DNA of 64,000 nucleotides from an uncultured Paracoccaceae bacterium (GCA_958439195.1 OY288167.1:1-64000), one strand, 5' to 3'; counted from the first letter of the stretch, positions 26,118-34,928 are shown. Translations and numbers: made by a program. The notes: generated by a model not told the origin, from the sequence alone.

Positions 26118-27604
26118 TGCCATCGCTGCGCCGCAGGGCCATTGCGGGCTGGCCCGGAACGCGGCTTGTGGCAGGGGCTGCGCTGGCCGGGGCTTTGGTG
26201 GCGATCGGGCAGGCACCTTTGGGGTGGTGGTGGCTGGCGGTTCCGGCGCTGGCCCTGCTGCTGCATCTGGTGGTGGCGGCCGGGGGCGGCCGGGCCTGGG
26301 TGGCGTGGTTTGGCGGTGCCGGGTATTTCGCTGCTGCGCTGGCCTGGATTGTCGAGCCGTTCCTGATCGCGCCCGAGGTTTATGGCTGGATGGCACCTTT
26401 TGCGGTGGTCCTGCTGGCATTCGGCTTGGCGTTGTTCTGGATGGGGGCGGCCTTTGCGGCGCGGGGGCCGTTTGCGTTGTTGTGGCTGGCACTGGCGCTG
26501 ACTGTCGCGGAACTGGCGCGGGGGTATGTGCTGACGGGTTTTCCCTGGGCGCTGATCGGGCATGTCTGGATCGGCCATGCACCGGCGCAGGTGGCGGCGC
26601 TGATCGGTCCTTCGGGATTGACGTTGATGACGCTGCTGGCGGCGGCGCTGCTGTCGATGCGGCGGGCCGGGCCGATGGCTATCGCGGCGGGTGTGGTCGC
26701 GGCGGCCTTCGCTTTTGGCCTGTGGCGCGAGGCACAGCCGGAACCGGCGGCGCGTATGGCAGTGCTGCGCTTGGTGCAGCCCAATGCCGAACAAAGCCTG
26801 AAATGGGATCCCGATCAGGCGCGGTTGTTCTTTGAACGGCAATTGTCCTTTACGGCCGCAGGGTCGCGGCCTGATCTGGTGATCTGGCCGGAAACGGCAG
26901 TGCCCTATCTGCTTGAGGAATACCCCGAAGTTGCACAGCGCATTGCCGAGGCAGGGCGCGGCAGCCCGGTTGTCGTGGGCGTGCAGCGGGTGGAGGGGTG
27001 GCAATATTGGAACAGCCTTGCCGTGCTGGGGGCAGGCGGGCGCGCGACGGCGCGCTATGACAAGCACCATCTGGTGCCGTTCGGGGAATACATTCCGTTC
27101 GGCGATGCGATGTATGACTGGTTCGGGATGGTTGCCTTTGCCGCGCAGCAGGGCAACGGATATTCGCCCGGCACTGGCCCTGCTGTGCTGGATCTGGGCG
27201 GGGAATTGGGCAAGGCGCTGCCGTTGATCTGTTACGAGGCGATCTTTCCCCAAGACCTGCGCGCCGCGCCGGAACGGGCGGATTGGATATTGCAGATCAC
27301 CAACGATGCCTGGTTCGGGGAATGGTCCGGCCCCTATCAGCATCTGGCACAGGCGCGATTGCGGGCGATCGAACAGGGGCTGCCGTTTGTGCGGGTGGCG
27401 AATACCGGGGTGTCTGCGGTGATGGATGCGCGGGGGCGGATCGTGGACAGCCTGCCATTGGGCGAGGCGGGGTATCTGGATGTGCGCCTGCCCGGTGCGT
27501 TGCCGCCCACGCCCTATGCCCGCTGGGGCGAGGGACCGGTGCTGGTGTTGCTGCTGGGACTCGCGCTTGGGCTGTGGGTTGCCGCCCGGCGGCGACCTGC
27601 TTGA
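26117..27604 (+). CDS. lnt: Apolipoprotein N-acyltransferase
   Basis: A 495-residue inner-membrane enzyme adding the third acyl chain to lipoproteins at the periplasmic face. About six N-terminal membrane segments (residues 10-200) precede a nitrilase-like domain with the Glu-Lys-Cys triad: glutamate in WPETAVPY, lysine in RYDKHHLVPFGEY, and cysteine in LICYEAIFP. A final helix lies at the C-terminus. ATG 26117 overlaps the corC stop; a GTG codon directly before it is an alternative. Confidence 0.95.
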   Translation: MPSLRRRAIAGWPGTRLVAGAALAGALVAIGQAPLGWWWLAVPALALLLHLVVAAGGGRAWVAWFGGAGYFAAALAWIVEPFLIAPEVYGWMAPFAVVLLAFGLALFWMGAAFAARGPFALLWLALALTVAELARGYVLTGFPWALIGHVWIGHAPAQVAALIGPSGLTLMTLLAAALLSMRRAGPMAIAAGVVAAAFAFGLWREAQPEPAARMAVLRLVQPNAEQSLKWDPDQARLFFERQLSFTAAGSRPDLVIWPETAVPYLLEEYPEVAQRIAEAGRGSPVVVGVQRVEGWQYWNSLAVLGAGGRATARYDKHHLVPFGEYIPFGDAMYDWFGMVAFAAQQGNGYSPGTGPAVLDLGGELGKALPLICYEAIFPQDLRAAPERADWILQITNDAWFGEWSGPYQHLAQARLRAIEQGLPFVRVANTGVSAVMDARGRIVDSLPLGEAGYLDVRLPGALPPTPYARWGEGPVLVLLLGLALGLWVAARRRPA

Positions 27605-27639
27605 CGCGGGCAGGGGTGGGGTCTAGTGAGGCCACTTAT

Positions 27640-27691
27640 CCGCTACAACGGCTTCCTGGCGTGGCGGAGATAACCCAATGGAGCACTTCCC
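27640..27691 (+). promoter_or_regulatory. SAM/SAH riboswitch in the metK leader
   Basis: A perfect 7-bp stem (27640-27646 with 27661-27667, one G-T pair) encloses the loop AACGGCTTCCTGGC. Downstream, AATGGAGCA (27678-27686) contains the Shine-Dalgarno GGAG and would form the pseudoknot with the loop. Both loop and tail match the published SAM/SAH riboswitch of Rhodobacterales (structure solved for the env9b example), which also precedes metK. Binding of S-adenosylmethionine would hide the ribosome-binding site and lower MetK translation, a negative feedback loop. Confidence 0.93.
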
Positions 27692-28864
27692 ATGACCCGT
27701 ACCAACTATGTGTTTACCTCCGAATCCGTGTCGGAGGGGCATCCCGACAAGGTGTGCGACCGCATTTCCGATGCGATCCTTGATGCCTTCCTGTCGGAAG
27801 AACCGAATGCCCGTGTAGCCTGTGAAACCTTTGCCACAACGAATACGGTTGTTGTGGGTGGGGAAGTCGGACTGTCCACCGAAGCGGCCACCAAGGCGAT
27901 GCTTGGGCGGGTCGAAGGTATCGTGCGCGATTGCGTGCGGGACATCGGCTATGAGCAGGACAAGTTCCATTGGAACACGCTGAAGGTGCATAATTTCCTG
28001 CACGAACAATCGGCCCACATCGCGCAAGGCGTGGACCGGGACGGCGCAGGCGATCAGGGCATCATGTTCGGCTATGCCTGCCGTGAGACGCCGGAATTGA
28101 TGCCGGCACCGATCCAGTATTCGCACGCGATCCTGCGTCGTCTGGCCGAAGTGCGCAAGAATGGCACGGAACCTACCCTGGGGCCGGATGCCAAATCGCA
28201 GCTTTCGCTGCGCTATGAAGATGGCAAGCCGGTGGAGGTGACGTCGATCGTGCTGTCCACCCAGCATCTGGATGAGGCGCAGACCAGCGACGACATCCGC
28301 GCCATCGTGGAACCCTATATCCGCGAGATCCTGCCCGCAGGCTGGATCACCGGGAAAACCGAATGGTGGGTGAACCCGACGGGCAAGTTCGTGATCGGCG
28401 GCCCCGATGGCGATGCCGGTCTGACGGGCCGCAAGATCATCGTGGATACCTATGGCGGTGCGGCCCCGCATGGCGGCGGCGCGTTTTCCGGCAAGGATCC
28501 GACCAAGGTTGACCGTTCGGCCGCCTATGCCGCGCGCTATCTGGCCAAGAACGTGGTGGCCGCCGGGCTGGCGGATCGCTGCACCTTGCAGGTGTCCTAT
28601 GCCATCGGGGTGGCCAAGCCCTTGTCGATCTATGTCGATACGCATGGCACCGGGGCGGTGGATGAGGCGGTGATCGAACGCGCCGTGGCCAAATGCATGG
28701 ACCTGACGCCACGCGGTATCCGCACGCATCTGGGGCTGAACAAGCCGATCTATGCGCGCACCTCGGCCTATGGCCATTTCGGGCGGGATGCGACGGCAGA
28801 TGGCGGGTTCAGCTGGGAAAAGACCGATCTGGTCGAGGCGCTTAAATCGGAAGCGGCACGGTAA
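27692..28864 (+). CDS. metK: S-adenosylmethionine synthetase
   Basis: A 390-residue enzyme making SAM from methionine and ATP. The N-terminal SEGHPDK motif, the GYAC segment and the GGGAFSGKDPTKVDRS loop are all present, and length is normal. It is controlled by the SAM/SAH riboswitch that ends at its start codon, so product feedback on translation is expected. A hairpin terminator follows. Its SAM product is used by several enzymes in this window (miaB, trmB, prmA and pcs-linked lipid methylation elsewhere). Confidence 0.97.
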   Translation: MTRTNYVFTSESVSEGHPDKVCDRISDAILDAFLSEEPNARVACETFATTNTVVVGGEVGLSTEAATKAMLGRVEGIVRDCVRDIGYEQDKFHWNTLKVHNFLHEQSAHIAQGVDRDGAGDQGIMFGYACRETPELMPAPIQYSHAILRRLAEVRKNGTEPTLGPDAKSQLSLRYEDGKPVEVTSIVLSTQHLDEAQTSDDIRAIVEPYIREILPAGWITGKTEWWVNPTGKFVIGGPDGDAGLTGRKIIVDTYGGAAPHGGGAFSGKDPTKVDRSAAYAARYLAKNVVAAGLADRCTLQVSYAIGVAKPLSIYVDTHGTGAVDEAVIERAVAKCMDLTPRGIRTHLGLNKPIYARTSAYGHFGRDATADGGFSWEKTDLVEALKSEAAR

Positions 28865-28894
28865 ATCCTGCCGCCCGATGATCCGGGGCAGTTC

Positions 28895-28925
28895 AAGGCG
28901 CGCTGGGCAACCTTCGCGCCTTTTT
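28895..28925 (+). terminator. Rho-independent terminator after metK
   Basis: AAGGCGCG (28895-28902) pairs with CGCGCCTT (28915-28922) across a 12-base loop, followed by further T residues. It starts 30 bases after the metK stop codon. Confidence 0.8.
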
Positions 28926-28986
28926 CATGCCGGTCTGCCCGTTCTTTGTGCCAAGGTCGGGCGCGTAGGGAAAAAGGGACACAAAG

Positions 28987-29427
28987 ATGGGAATTGGCGC
29001 ACCGCCCGCACCCTGGGCCGCCTTGATGGCCGAGATGATGGTGACGGATTATCCGGCCTCGCTCGCCTTTTGGACCGGACCGTTGGGGTTTTTCATAGCG
29101 TTCGAGCGACCGGCGCAAAAGCTCGCCTGTCTGCAACGGCCCGAAGGCGGGCAGGTGATGATCTATCAGCGCGATGGGGATTGGGAGACGGGGCCGATGG
29201 AGCCGCCCTTTGGCCGGGGGCTGGTGATCCAGGTCTATGTCGCGGATGCCGATGCCGTGGCCGATGCGATGCGGGCGGCGGGGGTGCCGTTCTATGTGGC
29301 CCCACGCGAGAAATGGCGCGACTGGGGCGACCGGATGGGCGGGCAGCGCGAGTTTCTGGTGCAAGACCCGGATGGTTATCTGGTGATGGTGGCGGAACGG
29401 ATCGGTGAGCGGCCTTTGCAGGCGTAA
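28987..29427 (+). CDS. VOC (glyoxalase/bleomycin-resistance) family protein
   Basis: A 146-residue vicinal-oxygen-chelate fold protein. The first half shows MVTDYPASLAFWTGPLGF, the usual helix after the first strand, and the C-terminal part ends with REFLVQDPDGYLVMVAE, the second-module signature with its metal-ligand glutamate or tyrosine region. Family members include glyoxalases, dioxygenases and antibiotic-binding proteins, so the function is open. It lies between metK and a small transporter gene and breaks the usual metK-trmB adjacency. Confidence 0.85.
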   Translation: MGIGAPPAPWAALMAEMMVTDYPASLAFWTGPLGFFIAFERPAQKLACLQRPEGGQVMIYQRDGDWETGPMEPPFGRGLVIQVYVADADAVADAMRAAGVPFYVAPREKWRDWGDRMGGQREFLVQDPDGYLVMVAERIGERPLQA

Positions 29428-29499
29428 GGGACGGCTTTCCCTTTCCAATCCGCTGCGCCATGGTCTGGCAAGGATTTCCAGACGAAGGGGCGCTGCGCC

Positions 29500-29946
29500 A
29501 TGACGGACCGCATGATCTATGGCGTGGTGATGTTTGCGGCGGGGGTGGGGATACCGATCCTGGCCGCGCTGAATGCCCAGTTGGGCGCGCGGATCGGATC
29601 GCCGTTTGCGGCGGCGGTGGTGTTGTTTTGCGTGGCGCTGGCGGCGGCTTTGGCGGTGATGGCCACCACGCGCAGCGGCGGGGCGCTGGTGCAGGTGCCG
29701 GTGCAGCCCCGGCATCTGTTTTTGGCCGGGGTTCTGGTTTGTTTCTATGTCACCTCGATCACCTTTGTTGCGCCGCGTTTCGGGGTGGGGAATGCGGTGT
29801 TCTTTGTGTTGTTGGGCCAGATGGTTTCCGCCGCGCTGATCGACCAGTTCGGGCTGTTTGGCGCGATGCTGCGCGAGATGACATGGCAGCGCGCGGCAGG
29901 CATCGGGGCGATGGTGGCGGGGCTGGTTCTGATCCAGCGGGGTTGA
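29500..29946 (+). CDS. DMT-superfamily small membrane protein (YdcZ/DUF606 type)
   Basis: A 148-residue protein with five hydrophobic segments, consistent with the YdcZ/DUF606 family of the drug/metabolite transporter superfamily, which act as half-size units. It begins MIYGVVMFAAGVGIPILAALNAQLG, and the motif GNAVFFVLLGQMVSAALIDQFGLFG is characteristic. No ligand is predictable. It is 33 bases upstream of trmB and probably co-transcribed. Confidence 0.85.
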   Translation: MTDRMIYGVVMFAAGVGIPILAALNAQLGARIGSPFAAAVVLFCVALAAALAVMATTRSGGALVQVPVQPRHLFLAGVLVCFYVTSITFVAPRFGVGNAVFFVLLGQMVSAALIDQFGLFGAMLREMTWQRAAGIGAMVAGLVLIQRG

Positions 29947-29979
29947 CCTTCTGGCCGTGGCGCGGCTAGAGGCGCGGGC

Positions 29980-30693
29980 ATGACCGATCACCCCACACCC
30001 GACCAGACCCCCGAACGCCGCAACTTTTATGGCCGCGTGCATGGCAAGACGCTGCGTGCCAGCCAGAAAACCTATCTTGCCGAAGATCTGGACAGGCTGA
30101 CCCTGCCGGGCGTCACGGTTGCGGATAACCCGGAACGCGCGCCGATTGATCCGGTGGCGGTGTTTGGCGACCGACCCCTTTGGATAGAGGTGGGTTTCGG
30201 CGGGGGCGAGCATCTGGTGCATATGGCCGCGCGCTACCCGGAAATTGGGATCATCGGGTGCGAGCCGTTTGTGAACGGCATCGCCATGCTGTTGGGCAAG
30301 ATCCGGGCGGCGGGGGTGGCAAACCTGCGGGTGCATCCCGGCGATGCGCGCGATCTGTTCGACGTGCTGCCTGCGGCATCGGTGGCGAAGTGTTTCCTGA
30401 ATTATCCCGACCCCTGGCCCAAGGCGCGGCATCATCGGCGGCGGTTCGTTACGCCCGGCTATCTGGCGCTGCTGGCGCGGGTGATGATGCCGGGGGGCGA
30501 ATTCCGGGTGGCGACTGACATTCCCGATTATGTGCGCCAGACGCTGGAAGAGGTGCCTAAGGCCGGGTTCGATCTGGTGTCACAGGCGGGGCAGGGCAGC
30601 GCGTGGGAGGACTGGATTTCCACCCGCTATGAACAAAAGGCGCTGCGCGAGGGGCGCGCGCCGCATTACCTGACCTTTCGGCGGCAGGGCTAG
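29980..30693 (+). CDS. trmB: tRNA (guanine-N7)-methyltransferase
   Basis: A 237-residue SAM-dependent enzyme forming m7G46 in the tRNA variable loop. The SAM-binding motif EVGFGGGEHL and the TrmB signature NYPDPWPKARHHRRR are present. Length and start are normal. Its stop codon overlaps that of the converging metallo-hydrolase gene. trmB near metK is common in alphaproteobacteria. Confidence 0.96.
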   Translation: MTDHPTPDQTPERRNFYGRVHGKTLRASQKTYLAEDLDRLTLPGVTVADNPERAPIDPVAVFGDRPLWIEVGFGGGEHLVHMAARYPEIGIIGCEPFVNGIAMLLGKIRAAGVANLRVHPGDARDLFDVLPAASVAKCFLNYPDPWPKARHHRRRFVTPGYLALLARVMMPGGEFRVATDIPDYVRQTLEEVPKAGFDLVSQAGQGSAWEDWISTRYEQKALREGRAPHYLTFRRQG

Positions 30694-31751
30694 GCCGGGA
30701 TCGCCCATGCCTCGCCCGGTGCGAGGGGGCGGAATCGGTCGGCGGGCACGCCGCGTTGTGCCAGTGCCGCTGCCAGCGCGCGGGGCGGGGCCTCGCGTCC
30801 TTCATTGGTGAGTTGAAACGTGCCCCAGTGGTGGCCCACGGCATGGGCGGCACCGGACAGCAGGAAGCCTTCCACCGCCTCAGTGGGATCCTGATGCTGA
30901 TCACGCATGAACCACCGTGGTTCATAGGCCCCCACGGGCAGGATGGCAGCACGGATTTTGCCATACTTTTCCAGGATGTGGCGGTAGGGGCGGCCCTGAT
31001 CAAAGCCAGTATCGCCGATATGGTGGATGCGCCCTGCGGGTGTGTCGATCACAAAGGCCGCCCAGAGCGCCATCGACCGGTCGCGCGTGCCGCGTGCCGA
31101 CCAATGATGACAGTGTTCAAAATGCAGGGTGGCCGGGCCGATAGTGGCCGTGTCGCCCCAGTTTCCGGTTTGAACCCGGATATCGGGAATGGCATCGCGC
31201 AGGATGGTGTCATTGCCCAACGGGGTGATCACCAAGGGATCATGCGCGGCTTTCAGGCGGGCAAGGGTATCCAGGTCGAGATGGTCATAATGGTTGTGCG
31301 TCAGCAGGACGGCGTCGATCTGTGGCAGATCGGCGAATGCGATGCCCGGTGCCGCGGCACGTTTCGGACCGGCAAAGGAAAACGGGCTGGCGCGGTTTGA
31401 CCAGACCGGATCGGTCAGCAGGTTCAGACCGGCCACCTGGATAAGAAGCGTGGCATGGCCGACCATCGTGATGGTCATGTCCTGAACGCGCGGGTCCGGT
31501 TTCGTGGCGGTCACGGCCACCGTATCGGGCCAGCGCGCGCGCCCACCGCCGGTTTGCCAGCGCAGCAGATCGCCAAAGCCCTTGGGCGGGCTGCCGCCAG
31601 GGTTGAAAAACCTGACACCGTCGAAATTCGCCGCGGGCGGGCCTTGATAGTAACGGTTACGGGCTGGGGACATGGCAAAGGCTCCGGTCGCGGCAAAGGC
31701 CCCGCCAAGGGCGAGCAGGGCGCTGCGTTTGAAAAAGCTGCGTCGGTTCAT
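30690..31751 (-). CDS. Tat-exported MBL-fold metallo-hydrolase
   Basis: A 353-residue metallo-beta-lactamase-fold hydrolase. The N-terminus MNRRSFFKRSALLALGG is a twin-arginine signal, so the protein is probably exported folded with its metals already bound. The metal site THNHYDHLD (His152, His154, Asp156, His157) is intact. The segment DPVWSNRASPFSFAGPKR marks the NAPE-PLD/RomA-like subgroup, which acts on phospholipid-like or unknown substrates. Start 31751 was chosen to place the RR motif at the N-terminus. It is divergent from aroA. Confidence 0.87.
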   Translation of the reverse strand: MNRRSFFKRSALLALGGAFAATGAFAMSPARNRYYQGPPAANFDGVRFFNPGGSPPKGFGDLLRWQTGGGRARWPDTVAVTATKPDPRVQDMTITMVGHATLLIQVAGLNLLTDPVWSNRASPFSFAGPKRAAAPGIAFADLPQIDAVLLTHNHYDHLDLDTLARLKAAHDPLVITPLGNDTILRDAIPDIRVQTGNWGDTATIGPATLHFEHCHHWSARGTRDRSMALWAAFVIDTPAGRIHHIGDTGFDQGRPYRHILEKYGKIRAAILPVGAYEPRWFMRDQHQDPTEAVEGFLLSGAAHAVGHHWGTFQLTNEGREAPPRALAAALAQRGVPADRFRPLAPGEAWAIPA

Positions 31752-31867
31752 GGGTTCGATATGCGGCATGTTGTGGCGGGTTCAAGCCTTTTGCTGCCGG
31801 AAAGCGGGGCATGGACCGGCCCCTTCGGTTGCGCTATCAGGCGTGCCGACGCGTAAGGGAGAATACC

Positions 31868-33214
31868 ATGTCCGGCCACGGCGAAGCGCAACCCATGACC
31901 GCCCGCAAGTCGGGGCCTTTGAAGGGCAAGGCCGAAGTGCCGGGGGACAAATCGATCAGCCATCGCGCGCTGATCTTTGGCGCGATGGCGGTGGGCGAGA
32001 CGCGGGTGACCGGCCTTCTGGAAGGACAGGATGTGCTGGACACGGCAAAGGCCATGCGCGCCTTCGGGGCCGAGGTGACGCGGCACGGGCAGGGCGAGTG
32101 GTCGGTGCATGGCGTGGGCGTGGGCGGGTTCCGTGAACCTGCGGATGTGATTGATTGCGGCAATTCCGGCACCGGGGTGCGGCTGATCATGGGAACCATG
32201 GCCACCAGCGCGATCACGGCGACGTTCACAGGCGATGCCAGCCTTCGCAAGCGGCCGATGGGGCGGGTGACGGACCCGCTGAGCCTGTTCGGGGCGCGTG
32301 CCTATGGGCGGCAGGGCGGGCGGTTGCCGATGACGGTGGTGGGGGCGGCCAATCCGGTGCCGGTGCGCTATGCGCTGCCGGTGGCGTCTGCGCAGGTGAA
32401 AAGCGCGGTGCTGCTGGCGGGTCTGAACGCGCCGGGGCAGACGGTGGTGATTGAGCGCGAGCCGACGCGGGACCATTCGGAGCGGATGCTGCTGGGGTTC
32501 GGGGCGGAACTGACCGTGGAAAAGACGGCAGAGGGCAATGTCATCACCCTGACCGGGCGGCCGGAATTGCGGCCCCAGACGGTGGCGGTGCCGCGCGATC
32601 CATCATCGGCGGCTTTTCCTGTTTGCGCCGCGCTGATTGTGGAGGGGTCGGATATTCTGGTGCCCGGCGTCAGCCAGAACCTGACGCGGAATGGCCTGTA
32701 TCTGACGCTGGTCGAGATGGGGGCAGAGATCGAGTTTCAGAACCCGCGGGAAGAGGGGGGCGAGCCGGTGGCGGACCTTCGGGTGAAATTCTCGCCCAAC
32801 CTCAAGGGGATAGAGGTGCCGGAAGATCGGGCGCCGAGCATGATTGACGAATATCCCATCCTGTCGGTGGTGGCGGCCTTTGCCGAAGGCACCACGGTGA
32901 TGCGGGGGGTCAAGGAGTTGCGGGTCAAGGAAAGCGACCGCATCGACGCCATGGCGCGCGGGCTGGAGGCCTGTGGCGTGCGGGTGGAAGAAGATGAAGA
33001 TACGCTGATCGTGCATGGCATGGGGGCGGGCGGTATGCCGGGCGGGGCGGACTGTGCGACGCATCTGGACCACCGTATTGCAATGAGTTTTCTGGTGGCG
33101 GGGATGGCGGCGAAGGCGGCGGTATCGGTGGATGACGCGTCGCCGATCCTGACGAGCTTTCCGATTTTTGAAGGCTTGATGACCGGGCTTGGGGCTGTGC
33201 TGGAGCGCGGGTAA
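31868..33214 (+). CDS. aroA: 3-phosphoshikimate 1-carboxyvinyltransferase (EPSP synthase, class II-like)
   Basis: A 448-residue shikimate-pathway enzyme joining shikimate-3-phosphate and phosphoenolpyruvate. Motifs include PGDKSISHRAL near residue 25, GDASLRKRPMGRV and RVKESDR. The sequence is close to the class II type typified by Agrobacterium CP4. However, the glyphosate-contact loop reads GNSGTG, with glycine where CP4 has alanine. ATG 31868 follows AAGGGAG. The gene heads the aroA-cmk-(SDR)-rpsA-ihfB row. Confidence 0.96.
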   Translation: MSGHGEAQPMTARKSGPLKGKAEVPGDKSISHRALIFGAMAVGETRVTGLLEGQDVLDTAKAMRAFGAEVTRHGQGEWSVHGVGVGGFREPADVIDCGNSGTGVRLIMGTMATSAITATFTGDASLRKRPMGRVTDPLSLFGARAYGRQGGRLPMTVVGAANPVPVRYALPVASAQVKSAVLLAGLNAPGQTVVIEREPTRDHSERMLLGFGAELTVEKTAEGNVITLTGRPELRPQTVAVPRDPSSAAFPVCAALIVEGSDILVPGVSQNLTRNGLYLTLVEMGAEIEFQNPREEGGEPVADLRVKFSPNLKGIEVPEDRAPSMIDEYPILSVVAAFAEGTTVMRGVKELRVKESDRIDAMARGLEACGVRVEEDEDTLIVHGMGAGGMPGGADCATHLDHRIAMSFLVAGMAAKAAVSVDDASPILTSFPIFEGLMTGLGAVLERG

Positions 33215-33215
33215 C

Positions 33216-33300
33216 GATTTTTCTTTCGAAAAATCAGGGGGCTGTCCGCCCCCTCGGCCCTGCGGGCCTCACCCCCGAGGGTATTTGGGCCAAGATGAAG
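33216..33300. repeat. Three tandem hairpins plus a family-typical extragenic sequence
   Basis: Directly after aroA: hairpin 1 pairs 33216-33223 with 33228-33235 (8 bp, loop TTTC); hairpin 2 pairs 33236-33242 with 33248-33254 (7 bp, AGGGGGC/GCCCCCT); hairpin 3 pairs 33256-33260 with 33264-33268. They are followed by GAGGGTATTTGGGCCAAG at about 33277-33294, running into cmk. A similar CCGAGG-TATTTGG-AAGATGAAG string is, from memory, widespread between genes in Rhodobacterales, so this looks like a repetitive extragenic element rather than a simple terminator. Confidence 0.65.
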
Positions 33301-33309
33301 GGGCTGGCG

Positions 33310-33903
33310 GTGAACTTTACGGTGGCGATCGACGGGCCTGCTGCGGCGGGGAAGGGAACCATCAGCCGGGCGGTGGCGGCGCGGTTCGGGTTTCGGCATC
33401 TGGATACGGGGCTGTTGTATCGGGCGGTGGGGGCCAAGGGAGGCGATCCGGTGGCAGCGGCGGAGGGGTTGGAGCCGGGCGATCTGGAGCGCGACGGGTT
33501 GCGGACGCTGGAGGCGGGGCAGGCGGCCAGCCGGGTGGCGGCGATCCCGCAAGTGCGTGCGGCGCTTGTGGAATTTCAGCGCCGCTTCGCGCGGGCCGAG
33601 GGGGGCGCGGTGCTGGATGGGCGGGATATCGGGACGGTGATCTGCCCGGAGGCGGAGGTGAAGCTGTATGTGACCGCATCGCCTGAGGTGCGGGCGCATC
33701 GGCGGTGGCTGGAGGTGGGGGGGGATGAAGCCCGCGTGCTGGCCGAGGTGCGCGAACGGGATGCGCGCGACATGGGGCGGGCGGATGCGCCGCTGAAGGC
33801 GGCGGCGGACGCTTTTGTGATTGATACCAGTGTGTTGTCGGTGGATGAGGCGGTGGCGAGGGCGGTCGCTGTGGTGGAACAGGCATTGGAGGGGCGGAGA
33901 TGA
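33310..33903 (+). CDS. cmk: Cytidylate kinase
   Basis: A 197-residue CMP/dCMP kinase with P-loop GPAAAGKGT at residues 8-16 and the later DGRDIGTVICPEAEVKLYVTAS segment typical of bacterial Cmk. A GTG at 33310 (MNFTVAIDGP after conversion) has GAAGGGG about six bases upstream and matches relatives; ATG 33295 would add five residues. The stop overlaps the start of the SDR gene (ATGA). cmk between aroA and rpsA is the standard alphaproteobacterial order. Confidence 0.94.
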   Translation: MNFTVAIDGPAAAGKGTISRAVAARFGFRHLDTGLLYRAVGAKGGDPVAAAEGLEPGDLERDGLRTLEAGQAASRVAAIPQVRAALVEFQRRFARAEGGAVLDGRDIGTVICPEAEVKLYVTASPEVRAHRRWLEVGGDEARVLAEVRERDARDMGRADAPLKAAADAFVIDTSVLSVDEAVARAVAVVEQALEGRR

Positions 33904-34676
33904 CGGGAATGCGGTTGCCGGAACTGAAGGGCAAGGCGGTGCTGATCACGGGGGCATCGACCGGCATCGGGGCGGCGCTGGCGCATGCCTTTGCGGAGCA
34001 GGGCGCGCGGGTGGGGCTGCATTACAACGCGTCGGAAGATGCCGCAAAAGCAGTGGCTTACGAGATTGGCGCGGCGGGGGGCGAGGCGGTTCTGATCCGG
34101 GCAGATGTGTCAACCGGGGCGGGGGCACGGGCGGCGGTTGAGGGGGCTTTGGCGGCGTTTGGGCGGCTGGATGGGTTGATCAACAATGCGGGCGGGATGG
34201 TGCGGCGGGTGACCTATGCTGATGTTTCTGAACAGGATTATGATGATATCATGGACCTGAACGCGCGGTCTGTGATCGTGGCGTCACAGGCGGCGGTGGC
34301 GCCCCTGAAGGCGGCGGGGGGTGGGTTCATCATCAACACCACGTCGGTCGCGGCGCGCAATGGGGCGTCGGGCGGGGCGGGGTTGTATGGATCGTCCAAG
34401 GCGTTTGTCCATAACGTCACGCGAGGGATGGCCAAGGAGTTGATTCCCTTTGGAATTCGGGTGAACGCCGTGGCGCCGGGGGTGATTTCCACGCCGTTCC
34501 ATGAACGTTATTCGACGCAAGCCCAGTTGACGGCGCAACTGGCCACGATCCCGGCCGGGCGGCTGGGTGTGGCGGAGGATTGTGTGGGCGCCTACCTGTT
34601 TCTGGCCTGTGCGAGCCTGTCGGGGTATGTCATCGGGCAGGTGATCGAGGTGAATGGCGGGCAGTTGATGCCCTGA
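33900..34676 (+). CDS. SDR-family NAD(P)-dependent oxidoreductase
   Basis: A 258-residue classical short-chain dehydrogenase/reductase. The cofactor motif TGASTGIG lies near residue 19, followed by NNAGG. The catalytic serine lies in NTTSVAARN, and YGSSK supplies the tyrosine and lysine. The C-terminal LSGYVIGQVIEVNGGQ is usual for the family. The substrate is unknown; it resembles 3-oxoacyl-ACP-reductase-like or sugar dehydrogenases. Coupling to cmk by ATGA overlap places it in the same operon, an insertion relative to the usual cmk-rpsA order. Confidence 0.9.
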   Translation: MTGMRLPELKGKAVLITGASTGIGAALAHAFAEQGARVGLHYNASEDAAKAVAYEIGAAGGEAVLIRADVSTGAGARAAVEGALAAFGRLDGLINNAGGMVRRVTYADVSEQDYDDIMDLNARSVIVASQAAVAPLKAAGGGFIINTTSVAARNGASGGAGLYGSSKAFVHNVTRGMAKELIPFGIRVNAVAPGVISTPFHERYSTQAQLTAQLATIPAGRLGVAEDCVGAYLFLACASLSGYVIGQVIEVNGGQLMP

Positions 34677-34928
34677 GGGCATCAGGGTTAACTGGCGGGA
34701 ATTGTTGGAGTTTTGGCGGGAAGTGCTGTTGGCGACTGTGCAGCCCGTTGGTGCAGATGGCTGTGCAGACGGGTGTGCATACCGATTTCGGCAGGGTGGG
34801 GGTGGGGATTTTGGTTAAGGGTGCGTGGGTGTGGAGGGGGTGACCGCGCGTTGGGTTTGATCCGCGGCCTCTGGACGGGCGCGGGGCCGAAACGGGACGG
34901 GTGAAACAGGGGGCTTGTGGGCCGTCCC

